Shown: positions 1 through 8,487 of the stretch, in pieces
Layout: the number at the start of each line of letters is the position of its first letter
Numbering within the stretch: position 1 is the stretch's first letter
From: Nocardia sp. alder85J
GTDB taxonomy: Bacteria; Actinomycetota; Actinomycetes; Mycobacteriales; Mycobacteriaceae
Direction: 5' to 3'
Assembly: GCF_020176955.2 (NCBI RefSeq)
Contig: NZ_JAIUCZ020000012.1
Span: forward strand, 1-64,000
DNA: 64,000 bases
Made by a program: the position numbers and the translations under genes
Notes under the pieces: generated by a model
The model's input: only the letters and a program-made list of their open reading frames with translations
Told to the model about the DNA's origin: nothing
Database searches by the model: none

Positions 1-48
1 TTCGCGCGTGCACCGGCCGACGACGGCGAGTGGTGGGGCGGCCTCGGG

Positions 49-1107
49 TCAGGCTCCCAGTCCGGCGGCCAGCACCGGCCACGAGGTGTGCAGGTCCTGC
101 TGCCAGTAACCCCAGGAATGGGTGCCGCTGTCCCGGTACACGAACGTGGCCGGGATGTGCAGCGAATTCAGCTTGTCCTGCATGTTGTGGTTGGCCCAGT
201 CCACGCCGGCCTCGATGACGCTGCCGAGCGCGACCACCTTCGGGGTGTCGGCCGGCGCCTCCAGCCGGAACTTGCCGCCGGGGAGGTCGTAGATGCCGGG
301 GATGCCGTTGCCGGTGGAGAAGAACAGGTTGGTGCCGCGCAGCTTGTCGGCGTTCACGTAGGGGTCGTTGGTCACCCACAGCGGATTGTCGGTGGGGCCC
401 CACATGTTCCGGGTGTCGCCGCCGCCCCAGGTCTCGACGGTCAGCTTGACCATGTCCTGGCCGACCCGGTCACTGGTCTGGGTGAGACCGCTGTAGACGG
501 CGGCGCTGCGGAACAGGCCCGGATGCGCGATCACCAGATCCAGCACCGGCACGCCCGACATCGACAGGCCCGCAATGGCATTCACCTGGTTGGTGTTCAG
601 CGCGGCATCGATCAGCGGGGGTAGCTCGTCACCGATGTAGGTCTGCCACTTGTTGACGCCGAGCACCGGATCGGTGGCGATCCAGTCGGTGTAGAAGCTC
701 CACGCGCCGCCGATGACCTGCACCACGTTGATGTTCTTGTCGGACAGGAATTGCAGTGCGTCGGTGCGCAACTGCCAGGACGCGTCGTCCACGCCGCCGC
801 CGGCGCCGTTGAGCAGATACAGCGACGGGCGCGGCGTCGAGGTGTCGGTGGGCCGCAGCACATCCACCGGGAAGGTCTTGTCCATTGCCGCGGAATGCAC
901 CTGGAGGGTGAGGTTACGGCTGTCCTTCACCTCGATCTTCTCGATATAGGAGCCGTCCGGCGAGGTGACGGCCGGTAACACCACCCCCGGACTCTCGACC
1001 GGGTCGGCCCCGGCCGGGACTCCCGCCGCGAACGCGCCGGCAATTACCGTCGCCGCCAAAGTCATCAGGCTGCCGAATCCGAGTCGCAACGCCCAACCCT
1101 CACCCAT
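49..1107 (-). CDS. Secreted antigen 85-type esterase / mycolyltransferase family protein
   Basis: Alpha/beta-hydrolase of the antigen 85/esterase D family, which in mycolata transfers mycolic acids to trehalose or arabinogalactan outside the membrane. From the ATG at 1107 the protein has 352 aa. A signal peptide (hydrophobic run LMTLAATVIAGAFAAGV, then an Ala-Gly-Ala cleavage region) covers about residues 1-35. The nucleophile elbow is GLSMSG, and a late His lies in SGTHSWGYW. An oxyanion-side motif LLNGAGGG precedes a WQLRTD segment that matches the mycolyltransferase pattern. A GTG at 1200 would add 31 residues unlike a signal peptide, so 1107 is preferred. The gene is divergent from menG. 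Mycolyltransferase versus simple esterase cannot be decided from sequence alone. Confidence 0.85.
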   Translation of the reverse strand: MGEGWALRLGFGSLMTLAATVIAGAFAAGVPAGADPVESPGVVLPAVTSPDGSYIEKIEVKDSRNLTLQVHSAAMDKTFPVDVLRPTDTSTPRPSLYLLNGAGGGVDDASWQLRTDALQFLSDKNINVVQVIGGAWSFYTDWIATDPVLGVNKWQTYIGDELPPLIDAALNTNQVNAIAGLSMSGVPVLDLVIAHPGLFRSAAVYSGLTQTSDRVGQDMVKLTVETWGGGDTRNMWGPTDNPLWVTNDPYVNADKLRGTNLFFSTGNGIPGIYDLPGGKFRLEAPADTPKVVALGSVIEAGVDWANHNMQDKLNSLHIPATFVYRDSGTHSWGYWQQDLHTSWPVLAAGLGA

Positions 1108-1242
1108 GTGCTTGTGCCGCCGCCCTGACGGCTTGCGACTGTGATCTAAAACCGAGACGGTTATGTTACGCAAGTGGGGAATTGAGATCGGTGGGTTCAC
1201 CTCCCGTGGTTGGCGGGTATCGCCGCGCTAGGGTGGTGCGTC
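1108..1242. promoter_or_regulatory. Divergent promoter region between the esterase and menG
   Basis: This 135-bp gap separates two divergent genes and is AT-richer than its surroundings, particularly from 1140 to 1190. It must hold both promoters. I could not assign -10/-35 boxes with confidence. Confidence 0.45.
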
Positions 1243-1947
1243 GTGGCGAAAACTGAGTCGTTCCGAGCCTCGCTGGACAAACAGCCCCGAGAGGTCGCGT
1301 CGATGTTCGACGGTGTCGCGCGCCGGTACGACCTGACCAACACGGTGCTGTCCGGCGGCCGGGACCGGTACTGGCGGCGGGCGACCCGGGCGGCGCTGGC
1401 CCTGCGGCCCGGCGAGCGGGTGCTGGACCTGGCGGCGGGCACCGCGGTGTCGACCGCCGAACTGCGCAAGTCCGGCGCTTGGTGCGTGGCCACCGACTTC
1501 TCCCAGGGCATGCTGTCCGCGGGCCGGTCCCGGCAGGTGCCGATGGTCGCCGGGGACGCGATGGCGCTGCCGTTCGCCGACGACGTCTTCGACGCGGTGA
1601 CCATCTCCTTCGGGCTGCGCAATGTCGCCGACACCGGACTGGCGCTGCGTGAGATGCTGCGGGTCACCAAGCCGGGCGGGCGGCTGGTGGTGTGCGAATT
1701 CTCCACGCCGGTGATCCCCGGTTTCCGCACGATCTACATGGAATATCTGATGCGGGCGCTGCCGCGGATCGCGAGCGCGGTCTCCAGCAATCCGGACGCC
1801 TACGTCTATCTGGCCGAATCCATCCGGGCCTGGCCGAGCCAGTCGCAGCTGGCGCTGAAACTGACCGACGCGGGCTGGTCGGCGGTCAAGTGGCGCAATC
1901 TCACCGGTGGCGTGGTCGCGCTGCACCGGGGTTACAAGTTCGGCTGA
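1243..1947 (+). CDS. menG: Demethylmenaquinone methyltransferase
   Basis: SAM-dependent C-methyltransferase of the UbiE/MenG family. It carries out the last step of menaquinone synthesis, methylating demethylmenaquinone at the membrane. From the GTG at 1243 it has 234 aa, the usual size for mycobacterial homologues. The N-terminal VASMFDGVARRYD and LTNTVLS blocks, SAM motif I (VLDLAAGTAVST), the central DVFDAVTISFGLRNV block and the C-terminal RNLTGGVVALH block are all present. The longer reading frame from 1210 has no supporting ribosome-binding site and its extra residues are unlike the family. The gene stands alone and is divergent from the esterase. Confidence 0.93.
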   Translation: MAKTESFRASLDKQPREVASMFDGVARRYDLTNTVLSGGRDRYWRRATRAALALRPGERVLDLAAGTAVSTAELRKSGAWCVATDFSQGMLSAGRSRQVPMVAGDAMALPFADDVFDAVTISFGLRNVADTGLALREMLRVTKPGGRLVVCEFSTPVIPGFRTIYMEYLMRALPRIASAVSSNPDAYVYLAESIRAWPSQSQLALKLTDAGWSAVKWRNLTGGVVALHRGYKFG

Positions 1948-2003
1948 CCCGCCGCGGACGCCCGCGGACTCCGGTGAGCTGCGGCAAGTGGTGCAGATCA
2001 CAT

Positions 2004-2059
2004 CTCACAGTCGCGAATCACGGTTGTGAGGTGCAAAGTCACCTACCGATAACGTCGGT
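2004..2059. promoter_or_regulatory. Inverted repeats upstream of the nitrate reductase fusion
   Basis: Two dyads lie in the 150-bp gap before the nitrate reductase gene. CTCACA (2004-2009) pairs with TGTGAG (2025-2030), and ACCGA (2045-2049) pairs with TCGGT (2055-2059). Nitrate assimilation genes in actinomycetes are usually under nitrogen control (GlnR), but I do not see a clean GlnR box. These are candidate operator sites only. Confidence 0.35.
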
Positions 2060-2097
2060 TGATTCCGGCGCAATCGGTGCTCGGAATGATCGATCGC

Positions 2098-5000
2098 ATG
2101 GCGCAGTCAACCGAGCCCACGAGCAGCACGCGCACCGTGTGCTCGTACTGCGGTGTGGGGTGCGGGATCATCGTGGAGACCCGGCCCGGCGCCGACGGCG
2201 CCCCGGTGATCGCCAAGGTCCGCGGCGACAAACTGCATCCGGTCAACGGCGGCCGGCTGTGCACCAAGGGCGCCACCCACGCGGAGCTGATGCGGGCGCC
2301 CGGCCGGATGGCCGCCGCGTACCGCCGGGCGGCCCGTGGGCGCGCCCCGGCGCCGATGCCGGTCGACGACGCGATCGAGGAGACCGCGGCCCGGCTGCGG
2401 GCGATCCTGGACGAACACGGGCCGGACGCGATCGCCCTCTACGTCTCGGGGCAGCTGTCGATCGAGGCGCAGTATCTCGCCACCAAACTCGCCAAGGGTT
2501 ATCTGCGGACGGTCCATCTGGAGGCCAATTCGCGGCTGTGCATGGCCAGTGCGGGCACCGGCTACAAACAGTCGCTGGGCGCCGACGGCCCGCCGGGCTC
2601 CTACGACGACATCGACCGGGCCGACCTGTTCTTCGTCATCGGCGCCAACATGGCCGACTGCCATCCGATCCTGTTCCTGCGCATGGTCGATCGGCTGCAC
2701 ACGGGTGCGCGGCTGATCGTGGTCGACCCGCGGCGCACCGACACCGCCGCGCGCGCCGACCTGTTCCTGCAGATCGCCCCCGGCACCGATCTGGCACTGC
2801 TCAACGGCCTGCTGCACCTGCTGGTCGACAACGGCGACATCGACGCGGCGTTCATCGCCGAGCACACCCGGGGCTGGGACGCCATGCCGGCGTTCCTCGC
2901 CGGATATCCGCCCGCCGAGGTCGCCGCGATCACCGGACTCGCCGAGGACGACATCCGCACGGCCGCCCGGTGGATCGGCGAGGCGGGCGAATGGATGTCG
3001 CTGTGGACCATGGGCCTGAACCAGTCCACCCACGGCACCTGGAACACCAACGCGCTCTGCAATCTGCACCTGGCCACCGGCGCCCTGTGCCGGCCCGGCA
3101 GCGGGCCGTTCTCGCTCACCGGCCAGCCGAATGCCATGGGTGGCCGCGAGATGGGGTACATGGGCCCGGGGCTGCCCGGTCAGCGCACCGTGTTCGCCGC
3201 CGCCGACCGGAGTTTCGTCGAGACCGCGTGGGGGCTCGCGCCGGGGTCGATCCGCGACGAGGCCGGGCCGGGCACCGTGGAGATGTTCCACCGGCTGGCC
3301 GCGGGCGAGATCAAGGCGTGCTGGGTGATGTGCAGCAATCCCGTGGCGTCCATGGCCAATCGGCGCACCGTGATCGCCGGGCTGGAGGCCGCGGAACTGG
3401 TGATCGTCCAGGACGTCTACACCGAGACCGCGACCACCGCCTACGCCGATCTGCTGCTGCCGGCCACGCTGTGGTCGGAATCCGATGCGGTGATGGTGAA
3501 TTCGGAGCGCACGCTGACCCTGCTGGCGCGGTCCACCGATCCGGCCGGCGAGGCGCGGCCGGACTGGCAGCTGATCGCCCAGGTGGCCACCGCGATGGGC
3601 TTCGCGGGTTTCGACTTCGCCTCCAGCGCCGAGGTGTTCGAGGAGATCCGTGGATTCACCAATCCGGCCACCGGCTACGACCTGCGCGGCATCGACTACG
3701 CCGGGCTGCGCGAGGGCCCGATGCAGTGGCCGTGCCCCGATCCGGCCCAGCGCCGCAACCCGATCCGCTACCGGAACGACGGCACGGTCCGGGAGCCGTT
3801 CACCGACGAGACCGGGCACCGGCCCCGGCTGGTGTTCCCGGCTCCGGGCGGGCGCGCGGTGTTCCACCCCCGGCCGCACATGTTGCCCGCCGAGATGCCC
3901 GACGACGACTACCCGTTCGTACTCAATACCGGCCGGCTGCAACATCAGTGGCACACCATGACCAAGACCGGCCGGGTCGCCAAACTCACCAAGCTGACCG
4001 GTGAGCCGTTCGCGGAGATCCACCCGGACGACGGGGAACGGCTGGGCATGCGCGCCGGGGACGCGCTGGAGATCACCTCCCGGCGCGGCCGCGCCGTCCT
4101 GCCGGTGCGGATCACCGACCGGGTCCTGCCCGGCAGCTGCTTCGCGCCCTTCCACTGGAACGACGAACACGGCGAATACCTGACCGTGAACGCCGTCACC
4201 AGCGACGCCGTGGACGCCGACTCGCTGCAACCGGAGTTCAAGGTCTGCGCGGTGGCGTTGCGGAAGGTGGCGGTGGCGCCGGGGGTCGACCGGATGGTGG
4301 CCGCCGGTGGCCGAGCGCCGGTGGTGGCGAGTGGCCAAGCGCCGGCGGTCGCCGGTGGCCGAGCGTTTCCGGAGGTGGGCGGCCGGCCGTTGGTGACTGC
4401 GGCCGGTCAGTCGTCCCCGATCGCGGGTGGTCAGGCGTGGGCAGCCGCGCGTGACGAAGCGTTTCCGACCGGTGGCGGCCCGGCGGCGACTGCCGCGCCC
4501 GGCCAGTGGGCGGCGGCCGACCGTGGCGGAGCATGGCCGGGTGCGGGCGGGCCACCGATGACCGCGGTGGACGGTTCGTGGACGCCGGCCGGTGGCGGTG
4601 GATCGGCGTCGCTCGCCGGCGGGGGGTCCTGGGCGGACCGCAGCGGGCGTCCGGCCCTGCATCCGCTGTCCGCCGCGCTGGGCCTGGAAACCGCGATCGC
4701 GCCGACGTTCAGCGAAGCCGAGCGCATCTATCTGGCCGGATATCTCGCGGCCCTGCACGAGATTCCGGTGCGGGGGCAGCCGATGTTGCCGGAGTCGTCG
4801 CCGCTGTCCCCGCAGAGCCGGACCTGGGTGAACGGGCTGCTGGCCGGGATGTACTCCCGGGCCGTCGAGCCGGTCCTCGGGACGCTGATCCCGGCCGTCG
4901 CCGCGGATCCCGTTGCCGCGGCGGATCCGGAGCGGTCGATCACGGTGCTGTGGGCCTCGCAGACCGGCACCGCCGAGGAACTGGCCGCGACCGCCGCGGC

Positions 5001-6663
5001 GATGCTGGCCGAATCCGGTTTCCGGCCCCGGCTGCTGGAGCTGAATTCCTGTGCACCCGACGAACTCAGCGGTGACACCCTGGTCATCACCAGCACCTTC
5101 GGCACCGGCGGCCCGCCGGACAACGGTTCGGACTTCTGGGACAGCCTCAGCGACAGCGCGATCCGGCTCACCGGCGTACGATTCGCGGTGTTCGCCCTCG
5201 GCGACTCGTCCTATGACGACTTCTGCGGATACGGCCGCAAGATCGACGAACTGCTGGCGAAGCTCGGCGCGACCCGGGTGCTGCCGCGGGTCGACAGCGA
5301 GCCGGATCACGAGGAGCTGTCCGAGCACTGGCTCACGGAGGTGCTGGCGGCCTTCGGGACCGCCGCGCCGCAGTCCGGCGCGGGTCCGGCAGGCGGTCCC
5401 GCCGATGGTCCCGATGCCGGTCCCGGCGGTGGTCCGGTCACTGCTTCCGCCGGTGGTCCGGCCGCCGCCCCGGTTCCCGCCGGTGCCGCCCCCGGGACCG
5501 CGCCTCGCGCCGCCGGTGTCGCGACCCTCGGCCGCACCGAAAAGCCGGCCACCGCAGCCCCTTTCACCCGGCAGTCGCCGGTACCCGCGCCGGTGGTCCG
5601 CAACCGGTTGCTGTCCCGGCCCGGTGCGGCGAAGGAGGTGCGGCAGTTCGGCTTCGACCTGAGCGGGCTGGGCGTCCGCTACGAGGCCGGTGACGCGCTG
5701 GGCGTCTGGCCGACCAATGACGAAGCGCTGGTGGCGGAATGGCTCGAGGTGACCGGACTGGACGGTGATCGGTCCGTCGAGCCGGACGGCCGGGCGGTGC
5801 CGCTGGCCGAGGCGCTGCGCACCCGCTACGACATCACCCGGCCCGGTCCCGATCTACTGGCCTTCGTCGCCACCGAGAATCCCAGCCCGCGGCTGGCGAA
5901 ACTGCTGCGGCGCGACAACCGCAACGAGCTGGACAGCTATCTGTGGGACAAGCAGGCGGTCGACGTGCTGCGCGACTTCCCGGTGCGGGCCGATGCGGTG
6001 GACTGGCTCGGCGTGCTGAAAAAGCTGCAACCGCGCCAGTATTCGATCTCGTCCAGCCCGCTGGTGACGCCGGACGAGGTGCAGTTGACCGTCTCCGTCG
6101 TGCGCTACGCGCAGCGCGGCGGTGTCTGCTCGACCTTCCTGGCCGACCGTTGCACGACCGCACCGGTCCCGGTGTTCCTGCAACGCGCACCGCATTTCCG
6201 GCCGCCGCTGGACCCGAACGCGCCGATGATCATGGTGGGCCCGGGCACCGGTATCGCCCCGTTCCGCGGCTTCCTCCAGGAGCGCCGGGTGCTGGGCTGC
6301 CGCGGTCGCAACTGGTTGTTCTTCGGCGATCAGCACGCCGCGGACAATTTCTACTACCGCGCGGAGTTGGAGGACATGTTCCGCAGCGGCTTCCTGACCC
6401 GGCTGGACCTGGCCTTCTCCCGGGACCAGCGGGAACGGGTGTACGTCCAGCACCGGATGATCGAGCACGGCGCCGAATTGTGGTCGTGGCTGTCGGAGGG
6501 CGGCCACCTGTACGTCTGCGGTGATGCCGCCCGGATGGCGAAGGATGTCGACGACGCCCTGCTGACCATCGCCCAGGTGCACGGCAAACTGGACGAGGCC
6601 GGGGCCGCGGCCTTCAAGAAGCGGCTCGTCGCCGAGAAACGCTATCTCCGCGACGTGTACTGA
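2098..6663 (+). CDS. Bifunctional assimilatory nitrate reductase / CysJ-type flavoprotein fusion
   Basis: A fusion of about 1,520 aa. The N-terminal ~700 residues are a molybdopterin oxidoreductase of the NasA type: a 4Fe-4S motif (CSYCGVGCG plus a later LCTKG), the MGLNQSTHGTWN region and the C-terminal molybdopterin-binding fold (LNTGRLQHQWHTMT). A low-complexity Gly/Ala/Pro linker follows at about 700-845. Next come a flavodoxin domain (LWASQTGTAEELA, FALGDSSYDDFCGYG), a second Ala/Gly/Pro linker, an FAD domain (RQYSISSSP, GGVCSTFLAD) and an NADPH domain (VGPGTGIAPFRGFLQERR, terminal EKRYLRDVY). The likely role is NAD(P)H-driven cytoplasmic reduction of nitrate to nitrite with the electron donor built in. 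In-frame ATGs at 2059 and 2086 are alternative starts. Confidence 0.92.
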   Translation: MAQSTEPTSSTRTVCSYCGVGCGIIVETRPGADGAPVIAKVRGDKLHPVNGGRLCTKGATHAELMRAPGRMAAAYRRAARGRAPAPMPVDDAIEETAARLRAILDEHGPDAIALYVSGQLSIEAQYLATKLAKGYLRTVHLEANSRLCMASAGTGYKQSLGADGPPGSYDDIDRADLFFVIGANMADCHPILFLRMVDRLHTGARLIVVDPRRTDTAARADLFLQIAPGTDLALLNGLLHLLVDNGDIDAAFIAEHTRGWDAMPAFLAGYPPAEVAAITGLAEDDIRTAARWIGEAGEWMSLWTMGLNQSTHGTWNTNALCNLHLATGALCRPGSGPFSLTGQPNAMGGREMGYMGPGLPGQRTVFAAADRSFVETAWGLAPGSIRDEAGPGTVEMFHRLAAGEIKACWVMCSNPVASMANRRTVIAGLEAAELVIVQDVYTETATTAYADLLLPATLWSESDAVMVNSERTLTLLARSTDPAGEARPDWQLIAQVATAMGFAGFDFASSAEVFEEIRGFTNPATGYDLRGIDYAGLREGPMQWPCPDPAQRRNPIRYRNDGTVREPFTDETGHRPRLVFPAPGGRAVFHPRPHMLPAEMPDDDYPFVLNTGRLQHQWHTMTKTGRVAKLTKLTGEPFAEIHPDDGERLGMRAGDALEITSRRGRAVLPVRITDRVLPGSCFAPFHWNDEHGEYLTVNAVTSDAVDADSLQPEFKVCAVALRKVAVAPGVDRMVAAGGRAPVVASGQAPAVAGGRAFPEVGGRPLVTAAGQSSPIAGGQAWAAARDEAFPTGGGPAATAAPGQWAAADRGGAWPGAGGPPMTAVDGSWTPAGGGGSASLAGGGSWADRSGRPALHPLSAALGLETAIAPTFSEAERIYLAGYLAALHEIPVRGQPMLPESSPLSPQSRTWVNGLLAGMYSRAVEPVLGTLIPAVAADPVAAADPERSITVLWASQTGTAEELAATAAAMLAESGFRPRLLELNSCAPDELSGDTLVITSTFGTGGPPDNGSDFWDSLSDSAIRLTGVRFAVFALGDSSYDDFCGYGRKIDELLAKLGATRVLPRVDSEPDHEELSEHWLTEVLAAFGTAAPQSGAGPAGGPADGPDAGPGGGPVTASAGGPAAAPVPAGAAPGTAPRAAGVATLGRTEKPATAAPFTRQSPVPAPVVRNRLLSRPGAAKEVRQFGFDLSGLGVRYEAGDALGVWPTNDEALVAEWLEVTGLDGDRSVEPDGRAVPLAEALRTRYDITRPGPDLLAFVATENPSPRLAKLLRRDNRNELDSYLWDKQAVDVLRDFPVRADAVDWLGVLKKLQPRQYSISSSPLVTPDEVQLTVSVVRYAQRGGVCSTFLADRCTTAPVPVFLQRAPHFRPPLDPNAPMIMVGPGTGIAPFRGFLQERRVLGCRGRNWLFFGDQHAADNFYYRAELEDMFRSGFLTRLDLAFSRDQRERVYVQHRMIEHGAELWSWLSEGGHLYVCGDAARMAKDVDDALLTIAQVHGKLDEAGAAAFKKRLVAEKRYLRDVY

Positions 6664-6911
6664 CACCTCTGCGGATCACGGAGACAGCTCTCGGCAAAGT
6701 TCGGGTTCCGACTTGCCGCCGGTTCGGTCACGCGGCGGTGCCGCACCCGCCCGCGCGGTCCTATCTTTCCGGTATCGGCTTCTCATGGTCGTTGTTCGAC
6801 GTGGTGCGACCCGATACGGTTCCCTCGCGCACTGCCCGGTCTGCACCACGCGCGACCGGCCGACGGGTGGTGCCGGGCCGATTCGGCCGACCGCTACGAA
6901 AGGACGGCAAA

Positions 6912-7451
6912 ATGTCAGCAACTGCATCTCCCGTCTCGCCCGCGCACGCCGCCGCCGACCCGCTGCCGGGCAGTCTCGGCGCCGATATCGGGTTGCTGGT
7001 GCTGCGGGTCGTGGTCGGCGTGGTGATGGCCGCGCACGGCACGCAGAAGCTGTTCGGCTGGTTCCACGGCAACGGGCTCAGCGCCACCGGCCGCTTCTTC
7101 GAAGCGAAGGGTTATCCGGCGGGCAAGACCATGGCGGTGATCGCCGGGCTCAGCGAGACATTCGGTGGTCTCGGCCTGATCGTCGGCCTGCTCACGCCGC
7201 TGGCTGCCGCCGCGGTGATGGGCGTGATGATCAACGCGGTCGCCGTCAAATCCGGATTCTTCGCGCCCAAGGGCTACGAATACGAACTGGTCCTGCTGGC
7301 GGCGGTCGTCACCCTGGCGCTGATCGGCCCGGGCAGGCTGGCCCTCGACCGCGCCGTCCCGGCGCTGCGTCACTACCGCCTGGTCTACGGCGTCGCGGCG
7401 ATCGTGCTGGCCGCCGTGGTGGCGGGCGTGGTGCTCTCGATGCGTGACTGA
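6912..7451 (+). CDS. DoxX family membrane protein
   Basis: A 179-aa integral membrane protein of the DoxX/SURF4-like family. It starts at the ATG at 6912, preceded by the ribosome-binding site GAAAGGA. Residues about 24-45 carry the typical first helix LVLRVVVGVVMAAHGTQKLFGWF, containing the family motif HGxQK. Three further hydrophobic helices follow (AVIAGLSETFGGLGLIVGLL, AAVVTLALIGPG and a C-terminal AAIVLAAVVAGVVL). DoxX proteins are linked to redox and thiol stress, but the substrate of this one is unknown. The open frame extends upstream to 6738, but only the 6912 start has a ribosome-binding site. The gene is followed by a strong terminator. Confidence 0.85.
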   Translation: MSATASPVSPAHAAADPLPGSLGADIGLLVLRVVVGVVMAAHGTQKLFGWFHGNGLSATGRFFEAKGYPAGKTMAVIAGLSETFGGLGLIVGLLTPLAAAAVMGVMINAVAVKSGFFAPKGYEYELVLLAAVVTLALIGPGRLALDRAVPALRHYRLVYGVAAIVLAAVVAGVVLSMRD

Positions 7452-7550
7452 CGGCGGAGCACGACCGGAGGCGGAGCCGGGACCGAAGGGAGCGCGGCCG
7501 CCGGGCCGATCGTGAGGGGGCCCAGCGGCCGGCTCCGGTACGGTGAACGG

Positions 7551-7590
7551 GCGGCTCCGCCCTGGTGGAGTCGGGGCGGAGCCGCTTCTT
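7551..7590 (+). terminator. Rho-independent terminator after the DoxX gene
   Basis: A perfect 12-bp stem, GCGGCTCCGCCC (7551-7562) with GGGCGGAGCCGC (7574-7585), and an 11-nt loop, followed by the T-rich TTCTTTC. It lies about 100 bp past the DoxX stop, facing the convergent DUF397 gene, and can insulate both. Confidence 0.85.
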
Positions 7591-7637
7591 TCACTGTCGT
7601 CGAGCCCCCGGCGTCGTGACGCCGTGAGCCCTCGGCA

Positions 7638-7844
7638 TCACGCCGTGCGGTCGAACTCCTCGGCCTTCACCCCGGAGGTGAACGCCGACCATTCGGCGCC
7701 GGTGAACACCAGCGCCGGGCCGCCGGGATTCTTCGAATCCCGCACGCCCACGCCGCCTTCCGGCAGCCAGGCCACCTCCACACAGTGGGTGGTCTCGCTG
7801 AAGGTGCTCTTGAACCAGTCCGAGTTCGCGATCTCAGTGTTCAT
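7638..7844 (-). CDS. DUF397 domain protein
   Basis: A 68-aa protein typical of DUF397. The family signature is visible as W-F-K-S-T-F-S, then CVEVAWLPEGGVGVRDSKN, then ALVFTGAEWSAF. These small actinomycete proteins are nearly always encoded beside a DUF5753/XRE (Scr1-type) regulator and act with it as a regulatory or toxin-antitoxin-like pair. Here the start at 7844 overlaps the end of the upstream regulator fragment by 11 bp, the usual arrangement. The longer reading frame to 7985 is a shadow of the regulator and is rejected. Confidence 0.9.
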   Translation of the reverse strand: MNTEIANSDWFKSTFSETTHCVEVAWLPEGGVGVRDSKNPGGPALVFTGAEWSAFTSGVKAEEFDRTA

Positions 7845-8442
7845 GGTCGTACTCCTTTGCCACCTGCCGTAGCAGGTCTCGTGTTTCGGTTTCCGTGAGA
7901 GCCATCGCGCGGATCGCCGCGGACAGCTCGGTATAGCGATCCACCTCATCCGGTTTCTCGATGTAGATGTCGCTGCTCGGTGCACCTTCGCGGTACACGA
8001 TCGATGGTTCGGTCGAACCTCCTCTCGAATCGGGACGGAAGCTCAGGATCACGAACGGGCCGTGCAGGATTCCCCACGTCAGGCCCGCCCGGTACGGATG
8101 GATGCGCAGCGACACGTTCGGCAGCGTGGCGAACTTGTCCAGGTGCCGTAACTGGGCCGCCATCAACTCGGCATCGCCGACGAGGCGATACAGCGCCGAT
8201 TCGTGCAGCAGCACGTCGAGAGTCAGCGGCAGCCGCTTCCTGGTGAGCAGGCTCTGCCGCTTCAGCCGCAATTCCAGGCGCTGTTCGAGTTCCTCCTCCG
8301 GCACCTTGACGTGACAGGCGCCGATCATCGCCTCGGCGTAGTCGTCGGTCTGCAACAGGCCGGGAATGTGCTCGTTGTAGCAGATCATCTGCTGCGCAGC
8401 GGATTCCAGATCGAGATACAGACCGAAGGTCTCGTCGGACCA
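7834..8442 (-). pseudogene. DUF5753-domain XRE regulator, N-terminal HTH missing (truncated at element junction)
   Basis: The reading frame encodes a nearly complete DUF5753 ligand-binding domain: ETFGLYLDLESAA, then NEHIPGLLQTDDYAEAM, ending in KEYDHEH. Family members carry an N-terminal XRE helix-turn-helix of about 70-90 residues before this domain. Here that part is absent. Family-like sequence stops at about the Trp codon at 8440-8442. The frame then runs 15 non-family codons into the stop codon of the integrase gene at 8488-8490, with no start codon in between. The first internal Met is at 8388, already inside the domain. The simplest reading is 5' truncation by insertion of the element to the right. 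The missing half might lie at the element's other end, outside this window. Confidence 0.8.
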
Positions 8443-8487
8443 ACACGCAGATGGGGGCGAACTCGCGGCATTCGCGGGTTCATAGCG
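8443..8487. other. Candidate left attachment site (attL) with imperfect inverted repeat
   Basis: This 45-bp strip lies between the end of regulator homology and the integrase stop codon. It contains GAACTCGCG (8459-8467) and CGCGGGTTC (8473-8481), which match in 8 of 9 inverted positions around the 5-bp centre GCATT. Inverted core-type arms with a short spacer, right beside the 3' end of a tyrosine integrase gene, are what a crossover site looks like. The exact core cannot be set without the right end or an empty site. Confidence 0.5.

Noticed and set aside
1108..1200. Upstream GTG start for the antigen 85-type esterase
   Set aside because: It would add 31 residues that are not signal-like and would occupy most of the divergent promoter region.
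2107..5328. A 1,073-codon minus-strand frame opposite the nitrate reductase fusion
   Set aside because: It is a high-GC antisense shadow. Its residues are Arg/Gly/His-rich without domains, while the plus strand has unmistakable family motifs.
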